Source: Sabethes cyaneus (lineage: Eukaryota > Arthropoda > Insecta > Diptera > Culicidae). From it: a stretch of 64,000 nt of DNA. The position numbers and the translations under genes are program-made. Positions 34,227 to 44,754 of this stretch are shown here, in pieces. Under the pieces are notes generated by a model. That model searched no databases. It worked only from the letters and a program-made list of their open reading frames with translations, and was not told the DNA's origin. How positions within the stretch are numbered: the stretch's first letter is position 1; each line of letters starts with the position of its first letter. The DNA is taken from the NCBI RefSeq assembly GCF_943734655.1, contig NC_071355.1, positions 13,000,768 to 13,064,767 of the forward strand, written 5' to 3'.

Positions 34227-34925
34227 ATTTGCTCCCTAAGTGGCGTTAATGCGAGAATAATAAACTTTTTTCTGTCTTAAATTTATGAATTCTCTTCGTG
34301 TAAATCAGTGTTGCTCTCGGAAAAATTGAACAGATAGACAAGATCTGCAGTGAACATGGTTTTGTGACAGATAAAACCTATGGCTAAGAATTTGGCTCAG
34401 AATTTGATCACTAGGTGGCATTGGTGCGCTTTTTGTTTTTAATTTTTTTCGCAGCTTAGAATACTGACTAGATGTAAGACTCTTTGTCTAAGGCATAATT
34501 GTTCAAATAGCCGAGACCACTCTATTCTGGATGTTTTGGTGCAAAATTCACTCGCCACGTGGCGCCAGAGTTGTATTCATTTTATACTGGCACTATGTTC
34601 AATTTTTTCATATATCCTGGCCAAATCGGTCACTACTTGGCTATATAGTATCGCGAATTAATGTGACTAGTTTTATATTGTGCAATAATGTTGAAGACCG
34701 CTAGTCTAAACAATATGTTGTACGCAATAAAAAAAATCAAAACGAAAAGCACACTAGCGCCATCTGGCGACTAAAACTAAATACTGTGCTATACTGTCTA
34801 TCATAGAATGAGTCTAGTACATCTGGCCAACCTTACTGAAGACAGGAAACTTGCATGTCATCAACATGTTTAATTACGACTAATATTTATAAAATAGTAT
34901 ACGTACGCACACCACCTGGTGGATG
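34227..34925. promoter_or_regulatory. Cluster of five CTCF-like motifs
   Basis: Words close to the Drosophila CTCF consensus AGRKGGCGC occur at 34238 (AAGTGGCGT), 34413 (AGGTGGCAT) and 34557 (ACGTGGCGC) on the plus strand. On the minus strand they occur at 34765-34757 (AGATGGCGC, a full match) and 34918-34910 (AGGTGGTGT). They are spaced 140-200 bp in an otherwise AT-rich region without genes. They may be insulator sites, or simply a repeated word of an old element. Confidence 0.3.
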
Positions 34926-35325
34926 AATTCTGAAACATTCACCAAAGTTTTATCTACCACCGAACTATGAAGTGAACATATTTTGTCTATCTAATCAACC
35001 TTCACGAGAACAAGAACGATTTATACGAGCAGAACCCACAAATTTGGCACCAAAAGAGATCGTGTATTCTGTCCTGCTTTATATCCAAAATGTAACAAGT
35101 CGTGTTGTAAATAGCAGAACGAGATTCTTTGTAAAACATTTCCTGTGTCGCAAGTTTTTCTATCTTATTTATAACACACTTTGCTGGAAATATCAACTGG
35201 AGCTACAATTCTGTAATATTTTTGTTAGAATCATCTGATCGGGAAATTAACCACATTTGCAAAGTAATGAAAATTGAAAGATTGATATTTATCCAAAACA
35301 GCTGGTGCAGATAGAAATCCAATGG

Positions 35326-36756
35326 TACCATGCGGTATCGAAATCCGTACAGCTTCGAAATCCGTACACCTAATACAATTTGCTTGATTATATGTATTAA
35401 AGAGTCTAAATGCAAAATATTAATAATAGGCCTAGACCCGTGGTTTATTAGCATTACGTCAATGTCAAAATATAGGTAGTAGGCCATCAAATACAAGTAA
35501 TAAAAATTAAAACGTTAATGCCTATCAGATTTCTTTTTAAATTGGCTGTGTTGTTAGCAATTTGCTCAGAAAATAACTACCAATAAAATGAAGTGTAAAG
35601 CGCACTTGAAGTGATTTTCCTATTTAAAATCCCGAAAATCAATTTGAACTAAAGGTGTTTATCGTTCTACAGCTTAATTTCATTCGTTATGGCATTGAAA
35701 TAATATTTATTCATCATAATTAGTACTGTACGGATTTTGATTCAGTTTTACTAGTTGAATCTAAATCCGTACACCTGTGCAGTATCCTTAGTGATCCAAC
35801 TCTATTCTATGTTTTGCCAAACAAAATGGAAATAACTAAAGCTAAATATATGTCGATAAACTGGAAGATGGCAATTACGATAATACATGGTGGATAATCC
35901 CTTAATAAAAGCATCAAGATAGTTTAAGTTCCGGTCACTACGATAAGAGCTACTATATTGAATTGGTACTCTCGAAATACCGGAGTCTCTTCTGCAATTT
36001 TTCAGCTTTCCGTATAGTTTGCAACAAAAATCAAGAAAAAATGTTATATATTGTTTATAAGTGAAGTTAATTTACTCTAAAATGTTAAAAAAGTTTGTTT
36101 CTAAGCCTAACATTTCCTGAGGCATAAGGAAAAGAATGTAAGAACATTTAACACAAACGAGGTTTTGTTACAAGTGGGATGGATAGAGGCAATATTTAAT
36201 CAGTACCAAACCTGATATTTTAACTTTCCGATCGAAAATGAACAATTACCCATAATTTGGCTTAAAAACAAAAAGATTGATTCCTTGTAGTGTTCCTACT
36301 GTGCGTGTGAACGACTCTTAGGTGAGCAGGACTAAAATACAATGCGTCAATTATCGAGAAAAGCATATTTTATAAAGCAATTAGTCAAATAAAGAAAAAC
36401 AACTTAGCCACAAACTTTAAACTCATTTCGATCAAGCTTACACGGGTTTAAATTCAAAATTATGTGGACTTTGATTGACTTTTAAAATTGGTGTACGGAT
36501 TTTGAGTCACAGGTGTACGGATTTTGAATCAGGCATAAAAAAGTGTACGGATTTTGAATCAAGAGATGCACATTTTGATCTCGTTTTTTTATAACCAGGA
36601 TTAATTTTAGCTTCCTGTTATTCCAAATAACGTTAAAATGAGCATTATACTGTCAAAAGAAAACATGACGAATTGCTTATTACAATATCATAATTTTATA
36701 TTGACCATTTAAAATTGTCTAGCTCTTAGGTGTACGGATTTCGATACGGCACGGTA
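35326..36756. mobile_element. TA-flanked inverted-repeat element (ATCCGTACAC family), 1.4 kb
   Basis: The left end is TACCATGCGGTATCGAAATC then CGTACAG. The right end, read on the other strand, is TACCGTGCCGTATCGAAATC then CGTACACC. The core word GTACGGATTTTGA(A/G)TC occurs several more times just inside the ends (for example at 35346, 36493, 36517 and 36543). Non-coding, with TA at both borders. Confidence 0.75.
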
Positions 36757-37860
36757 TATGCGAAATTCACAGACTATTTGGTCGGTGTTAAGTCAGACCG
36801 AACCGAGTGACAAACTCTGACTTCGATAAAAACGCGTTCAAAGTTTGCTACTCTATATGGTTTATGGCTATTGATCTTTCAAAATCATCTCATAATTCTG
36901 GCTATTTGTAACATTTATGTAATCTGATAAGAGTAATATTTAAATAAATTCTTTATCGTTTGCAGTCATTAACTCATTTTTTTTTAATTTTGCGAGCTGG
37001 TCCACTCTGATTTAACACCAACCATTTTACGTGACAACCAGAAGAAATTATATCATGGTACGACAAATTTGTTTTTTGCTATTGACTTGGCTCTAATCGT
37101 CTTCAAGAAGATATAGAAAATGCTACATAGTGGAAAATTGCCAACCATGGAATAATTAAACTGAAATTACTCGAGTTAGAGAAAATACCAGTTTTTTATT
37201 TTCACATGTTCGAAATAATATTTCAAGCTTTCAGAAACGGCCAAGTATGATTTTTTCCGTTTGCCCCTTTTTGAGATATTCTATTCTGAAAAAGATTAAA
37301 AAAACAGGAAAAACGTTAGAACTCGTTATAAGTATAAGTTTCCAACATACAATGTTCTACGAAAATATGTCTTTTGATCAGAGAAACAACTTTGTAAAAC
37401 ATTATGATGCAATAAAACCATTAAATTTGAAGTAATTCGCGAAAAAGTGATTTTTGAGAGGCCTTTATATAAAACACCCTGTGAGATAGAAACTATAAAA
37501 AATACGCCTACTGTATCTTTGGCAAAGTTACTCATATAATCTTTAGCTATAACTTTGTCGAAGAAATTATCCTTCTATCTCTTTTCAATAAAAAGTTATT
37601 ATGTGTTAAGTGTTTACAAGCCAAACTGGAACTTAGTCGTTGATTTCACATTAATTTTTTTTTAGTTTGCTGAACATTGTAGGGAGCTATTTTGAACCAC
37701 AAAAAACTTTCCACAGACAGAAAGTTAAACGCTTGGTATTGAATTGATACATAAATTAGTACGTAAAAGTCAAGCTGGTAGCTCTAAAATCTGATTTAAA
37801 CAAATCTGTCGAATATGTTAAGTATTTTATATTGAAAGAGATTACTTGGTAAATTATAAT
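36757..37860. other. AT-rich intergenic DNA, nothing recognised
   Basis: No coding or repeat landmark. Confidence 0.4.
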
Positions 37861-39127
37861 AACTTTATAGCACTTTGCTGCACTTGTGTCCGGCAACACG
37901 GCTGACCACTTTCACTTTCAGCAATCGACATGCCCCGGCCGGAGGTCACCGCCGTCACCTGCCGCTCTACCTCCCCCTCTACCGTCCACAATCGCACACA
38001 CACGTGCGACACGATGACATTTCACAAAATTAATTCCAGCCGCTTCATTTCCACTACTAAACAAAGCCATTGTTGCTGCTGTTGCTACTTCTGGCACGAG
38101 CTGAAGCGGCGAATTTGCGTGTCCGGCTGATGGATGATGACCATCAACACGCCCTCTCTCCCCATCGCCATCGTCGGAAAAGCGCGGGGTGACTCACTGA
38201 CCCTGGCGCAGCGCGGCCACCATATTGCTCCGGTTGGTAGTCGAGTTACATCGCGCGGTTGAAAGCCGAAACCAGACGTCACACCGCACCGCATCCACGC
38301 CGCTGGCGCTGTTGGCTGTTGTCATCACATGAAAATTTTCTAACTCAGCAAGTGCTTCAATGTTGTGCTCGCATGTATGCAAAATATGGACGGGAGCTGA
38401 CGGAACAAAAACTAGTTCCAAGGACAAAAGTCAAGCGGCGTGTTGAAAATGTTAAAACCGCGTATCATTTCGCGGTTTCGAAATCGATACGGTTGACTCG
38501 TACGGAGGAGATACACGAGTGGATACAGAGAGACTCACGCAATGGGAAATCATTGTCCCCGTGTTCATGGAGCTGAACACGAAAGGATCGTAAATAAAAA
38601 TCGTGACGTTTGCAATGTGTGTTACGTCGGGTTAGGATGACTTGCACCGCCGCGCCGCGCAGCGGCCGAGTTGGCGATACCTTCCGATTATTATTGAGGA
38701 TGGAAAAAGTTGCCTCTACGAGCGTGGCAATATGGGTTCGAGCAAAATCAAACAGTTATGGCGGGAATAAAAACAAAGAGCTGAAAAATTCATGCTTCAC
38801 GGTTTTGTACTGTCGTCGTTGGTTCCGTTGATCCCGGTTTGTACCTACCTATAAGGGAAAGCTGACACAAGAAAAATTTCCGAACGTTTCCATGATGGAA
38901 CGTACGCTAATGGAAATTGGTTTTGGATCGTTTGCTTCGAGACTGAGTCCGGGGCCGTAACAACAGCAGTAACAATCGGGATGAGTATGTGGTTTTGATA
39001 TAACTTAATTACCATTGAACGAAGTATTGTGTGGAACGGTTTGATTGTTTTGCATGTAATATAATATAATATATAAATATATATAATATAATATGATTGG
39101 GTAATTATTATGCATAGCAGAATCCAG
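37861..39127. other. GC-richer, CpG-containing intergenic stretch
   Basis: 37920-38830 is markedly richer in C, G and CpG than the flanks. It has several short frames on both strands but no family motif. It could include an unrecognised exon or promoter of a neighbouring gene. 38831-39127 returns to AT-rich sequence, with a short (ATATA) run near 39057-39092. Confidence 0.3.
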
Positions 39128-40604
39128 TAGTGTTAGACATCGGAACGAAAATCGAAGTCCGGGTTCCGGTCCGGTCCGGATAAAAATCGGAATGAACTTT
39201 TTAGGTCCGATTTCGTTCCGGTTCGATTTGGCTCTGTTCCGGTTCCGGTTCGGAAGTCCGAAATTGTCCGGATGCCAAATTTACCGGTTTTAAAAAAAGG
39301 TAGGAAAAAGTCAAAGTTTTGAATGTGTGGAACTTGTAATCTGTAGCTTATAAAGTGTAAGTTTCTTCTCCCATACCAACGGGTCTTTGGCTCCTTGAAA
39401 CCGATTATTTAAAAAAATTGAAAAATGCGGCACGATTGACTGGTGCTTCGCAATTTATTCACAATGGAAAATACCAAAAAAAGGATTATTGTCCTAAGAG
39501 TTAGAATATGATTTTTCCGACATTTCCTTGAAATACTCCATCGTCACAAAAAAATTTGTGGAAAACTTGTTACAAGTTATATTTTTCGTTTGTTGCTGAG
39601 TAAATTTTATTGCGTTTCATAAAAATATTTAAAATAAAATTTTGTTCTACGACGCTTGGTTTAAAAGTTATAAACTTTTAAGATAAGGGATAAAAAATAG
39701 CATAGCATAGTTTGACCGCCCGTGAGTTGCTCGCGATTGATCTAGGTCAGCTGAAATTGCACAAAGGACCATCAGAATGATGCTTGAGAGTAGCAGATCA
39801 TTCTCAGTGTGCACGGTTTGAGGCCATTGCGAAACAGGCAGTGGAGATCCGACATACCGATATAAGAAAAAAACTATGAGAAATCAGTTTACCGCACCGA
39901 AAATTATGTTCTTTCAACATATTCGATGATTAATAACGATAGACATTTGCTGCTATATGACTGCACGAGATACCTTTTCGCATCCTTCGATCATAAAACT
40001 TACTTGAAAACTCGGACTACTTTATTAGGGATCAGTTTAAGCTATTTAGTTTTTGATTTAGTAATCACATAAAAGAATTTCACCGCGATGTTCCTAGGTA
40101 ACCGATTTCACGACCAAAGCGCGTTTATAATGCTTCAATGTTCTGGTTTGTAAACGCGCCATTCCATCAAACCAAACCATCAAAAGCAACTGCTGCCGGA
40201 AAAAATACGACGAGCGAGACACGAAAACAAACGATACTAAATTATCATACGAAACAGTACTCAGTATGTAAGCACCGGTTGTATGAGACTAACCTGGATA
40301 TTCGAATTTTTTTTTGTAAAGCTAGTTACGAAAATTAAGATCAAAATACACTTTTTTTTATAAATCTAATATAATGGTAATGCTACTCATAAACAACCAT
40401 AATTTATTAATTTATATCGAAAACAACTACGCACATGCGAGATTTACGGCTCGAAAACCGTATGACAACTCGAACTTATTATACCTGAAAGCAAAAATCA
40501 GGCATAATGAAACAAGCCAATATTATAGTCCCTAAGTTGATAAGCATTTCCTCCTACCAACGCTAATATGCAGAGATATAGCGCCCTGAACGCTCAATTG
40601 AGTA

Positions 40605-41765
40605 ACGAAAATAATAAATGGGGAAAAATGGAAGAAAAAAGAAAATAAAATAACAAAAAATGAAAACAGAAGACAAAAGGGATGAAAATGAATAGAAAAA
40701 CAGAACATGACCGAAAAGGAGGAAAAGCAGGACATAATAAGAGGAGGAACGGAACAGACGAACAACGAATGAACTAAAACGGGATAGAAAAGGAGTTAGA
40801 AAACGAAAATAGACGAAACCGAAAAAAGAAGAAAAAGGTCGAAACAGGAAAGAAAATGACAAATAACGAGACAAAAGAAAGAGAAACAGGTCTGAAAACA
40901 CGGCAAACAGAACAGAGATAATACAGGACTCAAGAAAAAGCGAAAAACGGAACAGCAATAGAAGAGAAAAGGAACAGAAAAGAAAAGAAAAAGAATGGTA
41001 GAACAAGGAGAAGCGAAAAAGAGAAACCAAAAGGGAAAAGAAGAATAATGAAAGAGAAAAAAGAAACACAACTTTTATCATTTTAATATCGACTTCTACT
41101 GGTCAAGTTATATTGTACACCAATTCTTTTTTTACACGGGGGATGCGTGCCGTGTAAAAAATACCGTGCAAACAAACCGATAGGAAACGAGAAAAAAGGG
41201 AATAGGTAAAACGAGACATAAAAGGAGAAATATGGGACAAAAAGCGAGAAAATGAGACAGAAAAAGGAGAAAATAAAAAACAGACTAAGGAAAAAGGTAA
41301 AACAGAAGAACAAAAGACGGAAAGCGGGTGATAAAATGGAAAGCTGCAGTGGAAAGAGAAAGCATGGCTAAAAACCGAATAAAATGACGGAAAAGACGGT
41401 AGAACGAGGCTTCAAAAAATAAGGAAAACGGCACAAACGAAGACGAAAAAGCTGGAGACGAGAAAAAGGGAAATAGGAAAGAATGACTGAAAATGGGAAA
41501 GAAAATAACAAAAAACATGCGAAAGCTTGGGAAAAACCGGGTCTAAAGACAAGAAAAAATGGTACCAAAAACGAAAAACGCAGAAACAGGAAATATGGGA
41601 CAGAAAAAAAAGGAAAACGAGAAAAAAGAGGAAAAACAAATGGAAAGTGAGAGTAAAAATCATGAAAACGGTACAGAAAAGGAGCAAAAACGGAACAAAA
41701 GGGAAAAATGTGGCCAGAAAAGAGAAAAAGAGAACAGAAAACTGGTAAAACGTGAGAGAGAATAA
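40605..41765. repeat. Polypurine satellite inside the hAT-like element
   Basis: Same AAAAACGGAACAG vocabulary as at 17690-18560. It is interrupted at about 41085-41185 by unrelated sequence containing a second copy of the CACGGCACGCATCC repeat (41128-41180). Confidence 0.85.
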
Positions 41766-42070
41766 GCCGATAAATGGAAATTTTAATTTCAAGTAAAAAT
41801 TCGAGTCTAATTTCGTGATCATGGTTGGTTTGAAGTAAAATTTCAAGTCTAAATTAGTTCAAATTCAACTCTAGTTTACTGTTCAATGTCAAGTTCAGAT
41901 GCAAGTTCAATTGCATGTCTGATTTTAAATCCAATTTCATGTCTAATTTTAGGTCCAATTTCCAATCAAATTTAATCTCTGATTTTAAGTCCAATATCAA
42001 ATGGTCCAATTTAAATACAATCCAATTAAATAAAAAATTAAGTCCAATTTCCAATAAAACCTTCAAAATC
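41766..42070. repeat. 12-bp minisatellite, copy beside the polypurine block
   Basis: Units such as TCCAATTTCAAG and TCTGATTTTAAG. The junction TTAATTTCAAGTAAAAATTC..AATTTCGTG is shared with 18590-18625. Confidence 0.75.
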
Positions 42071-42261
42071 TGTTTTAGATTGTTGGCGTTTATTACTCCT
42101 GTGCATGAAAATGGACATCGTCACAATGTGGAAAACTACTGAGGCATTTCAGTTCTGAGTTGCTTATCAAATATGTTTGAAACGATAATCCATCACTCGC
42201 TTTGTCCGCCGCACGAAATATCATCAATGAGTGCCAACATGGTTTTGTACTTTTAAAATAA

Positions 42262-42731
42262 GGCCATTGCAAATTATTTGTAAAGTTTTTGTCAACCTCC
42301 CCCCCTTGGAAATTGGCTTGAAAAATCGGGGGCAATAAAAAATAATTTGTAGGATGCGAGTTAAATTTTTTTTATAAAATTAATTGTCTGTGAGCTCTAT
42401 AGCATAAAAACTCGAAAAATGAGTGTACGAGTTGAGTTAACGCTTCTAACACGAAATAGAAATGAGAATTCAAACAGTGGAATTTCTGAAAATCGGCCAA
42501 ACAAATTTTCTTTCGTTTTTATCTTTTTTTCGTAGATTTTTGCACGAAAAATAATAACGTATATATTAAAAGCAAGAACAGATTTAGTTTTCACGTTTAA
42601 ACTTTAAGCAAAAATGCCTAAAATCCACTTTTTTTTGCTCGATTAAAAAATTCTCTTTGTTCATTATTCGCCCCGCCCTTCAATGGCCCAACACCGGAGG
42701 GACAAAAACTTTTTAAAATATTTGTAATGGC
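42262..42731. mobile_element. MITE family A, copy 3
   Basis: The terminal inverted repeat GGCCATTGCAAATTATTTGT, AAAGTTTTTGTC pairs with GACAAAAACTTTTTAAAATA, TTTGTAATGGC at the right end. This is the most complete of the three copies. Confidence 0.85.
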
Positions 42732-42894
42732 ATAAGGGATAAAAAAATAAGAGAATTAATCCAGTGAGACTTTAGTAGGTACCAACCTTTCAAATGGGAC
42801 AGTAAGCGAGTAAATCGTACCCATTGTCGTGAAAATTTAGTCCTTTAATTACGTAACTTTTAAAGGGAACTTTTTGAAATTAAATTATGATCGA

Positions 42895-43140
42895 TTTTTT
42901 TTTTTTTTTTTTTTTAATTCTATATTAGAGAGGTTTTCAGCCTGCGGCTGGTTCGCCTCTTCGTATGATCGATTAAAACGCTCCAGCCAATACTCTTAGA
43001 GCCGGCTGTTAGAGTACAGGACGGTTACGGGCTAATGCAACAATCCTACTGACTCTAATTATCGCCTAGCCGAGATTTGAACATACGACGACTGACTTGT
43101 TAAACCAGCATCGTACCTTAAAACTAACTGGGTGGTTTGA
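42895..43140 (-). mobile_element. tRNA-derived SINE with poly(A) tail
   Basis: Read on the minus strand, the tRNA-like head contains GGTACGATGCTGGTTTAACA and the B-box ATGTTCAAATCTCGG. It continues through GAGTCAGTAGGATTGTTGCA to a 3' hairpin region AGAGGCGAACCAGCCGCAGG then CTGAAAACCTCT, and ends in about 21 A. The head and middle are shared with the SINE at 43954-44165, but the 3' end differs. Confidence 0.75.
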
Positions 43141-43203
43141 CACACAGATATTTGCTAATTTTCTGAAACTAAATTGATTGGCTGGACTTTGGGTTTGGAA
43201 GCC

Positions 43204-44263
43204 TTAAGGACAAGGTCGTCAGAGTCCAATTATGGCAGTCAGTATGGCACCGAATATCACCCTTCCCTTCCCTTCTTCAGTGTATCAACATGCTCTTATA
43301 GTCTCGGGAAACCATTACAAAAAAAATAAAATTAGTTCAACTAACCTGCTAGCCGTAATCAGACCTTGCAACTCGAAGCACTAAACATTGCATTCTATCG
43401 GTTCTATTACCCTTTGGGGCATAAATTACACTAAATACTGAGATTTCTGCCCAATTAAAATTCATCACCATATTTTCACTTTTTCACCGTCGTTTTTTCT
43501 TTAATTTTTTTCGGCCGTTCCATTCATCACATCACTCGCGAATCTTAACTTGAAACATAGAAAACTTTAATTTACCCCCCGAACAGTTATCTGGTAAGAT
43601 ATTATAATGATTTAGCCTAAACTGTTCACTTGAATTGATATGAAAAATTTTACTTCGTTTCGATTGCAATTCCGAATCTGCGACCGTCGTTGTTGATACG
43701 TTACCAAGGAAACGGGAGTGATGCCATATTTACGTTGAACGTGAAATTGGCCAATAATTTTCACTATTAAATTAACGGTCGAAAAATGTCGAAAATATAC
43801 TTAAAAAATTTTCTGATAATAAAATTCACCGTAAATAACATTTTATGTGATAGAATTACTGTCGGATCTAGTTCAATAGCAAAATTAGATACGCGATTCT
43901 ACGTTTCATAATTGTTCATAACAGGTTATTGCCTACTACTAGCAACTTAACATGCAAAGCAAAGCCATGGGTTTATACCGTCTTTAGACATTACCCTTCT
44001 TTATCGACAGACTTCGCAGCCGGCTGTTAGAGTACAGGAAAATTACGGGGCCAGTGCAATAATCCTACTGACTCTAACTAGCAAGCACCGCCTAGCCGAG
44101 ATTCGAACATACGACGACTGGCTTGTTAGACCAGCATCGTACCTCGAAGCTAGCTGGGCGGTTTATAGCAACTTAACATAAACTTAGCATAAACAAAACG
44201 ATAGTGAAAACAAGTACTGAAATCAGTAAAAAAGCAGCTGGCCTCTGACGACCTTCACCTTAA
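43204..44263. mobile_element. TTAA-flanked inverted-repeat element, copy 1
   Basis: The left end TTAAGGACAAGGTCGTCAGA then GTCCA matches the right end, read on the other strand as TTAAGGTGAAGGTCGTCAGA then GGCCA. It is homologous over its whole length to the inverted copy at 62235-63010. It is longer only because of the SINE at 43954-44165. TTAA borders suggest piggyBac-type insertion. Confidence 0.85.
43954..44165 (-). mobile_element. tRNA-derived SINE with a perfect 14-bp target duplication
   Basis: The body is flanked by TAGCAACTTAACAT at 43940-43953 and 44166-44179. Copy 2 of the host element (62235-63010) shows a related empty site. On the minus strand the head has the anticodon-stem-like CTGGTCTAACAAGCCAG and the B-box GTTCGAATC. 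The 3' end is a short GCTTT repeat tail (GGCTTTGCTTTGC) instead of poly(A). Confidence 0.88.
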
Positions 44264-44754
44264 GGAGAAATTAGCCGTCATTGATTCTGTAAATTTCAAA
44301 AGCAGTTTTTTTGTTTGAAACAAAAATTATGCTCATGAAAATATATTCTCTGTGTTCAGATTGGCAAGAAAAATGCAGTGAATACATTTTTACAAACGGA
44401 TACCCTGTTTTCGACTCAAAGGCTGCTTCTGAAATTGGGCTTTCCGACGAAAAGTTAATGAGTGCTCATTTCTCTTTAAACAAAAAACGGATTATTTTAG
44501 CGAAATTATTGCCTTTTTACAGTTCTGAGGTAGTTACAAGAAATCAGCTTTAATCAATCAAAGCAAGTCCTAGTCGGCGTTTTGCAGCGTTGCCAGTTTT
44601 ACTGTCAAAAGTGATCCGGACTTTTCCGGACTTTCAAAGCAATACCCAGTCCGGTAAAAAATTGGACTTTAAAATTTCGGATCGGACTTCGGACCGGGTA
44701 TCGGACCGGACTTTCCGGACTTTAAGCGGTCCGATATCGATCACTAGATTCCAG

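Larger units (their letters stand above)
39128..44746. mobile_element. hAT-like element with long GTCCGGA-repeat arms, 5.6 kb
   Basis: The left end TAGTGTTAGACATCGGAACG and the right end, inverted, TAGTGATCGATATCGGACCG lie inside an 8-bp direct repeat, GAATCCAG (39120-39127) and GATTCCAG (44747-44754; one mismatch). Arms of about 130-170 bp consist of GTCCGGA/TTCCGG words in opposite orientation. The interior holds a polypurine satellite, minisatellite, MITE, SINEs and a TTAA element. An 80-codon frame at 44311-44553 has no recognised motif. No transposase is seen. Confidence 0.75.

Noticed and set aside
44311..44553. 80-codon frame inside the second hAT-like element as a transposase piece
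   Set aside because: No BED finger, DDE or dimerisation motif is visible; too short to assign.
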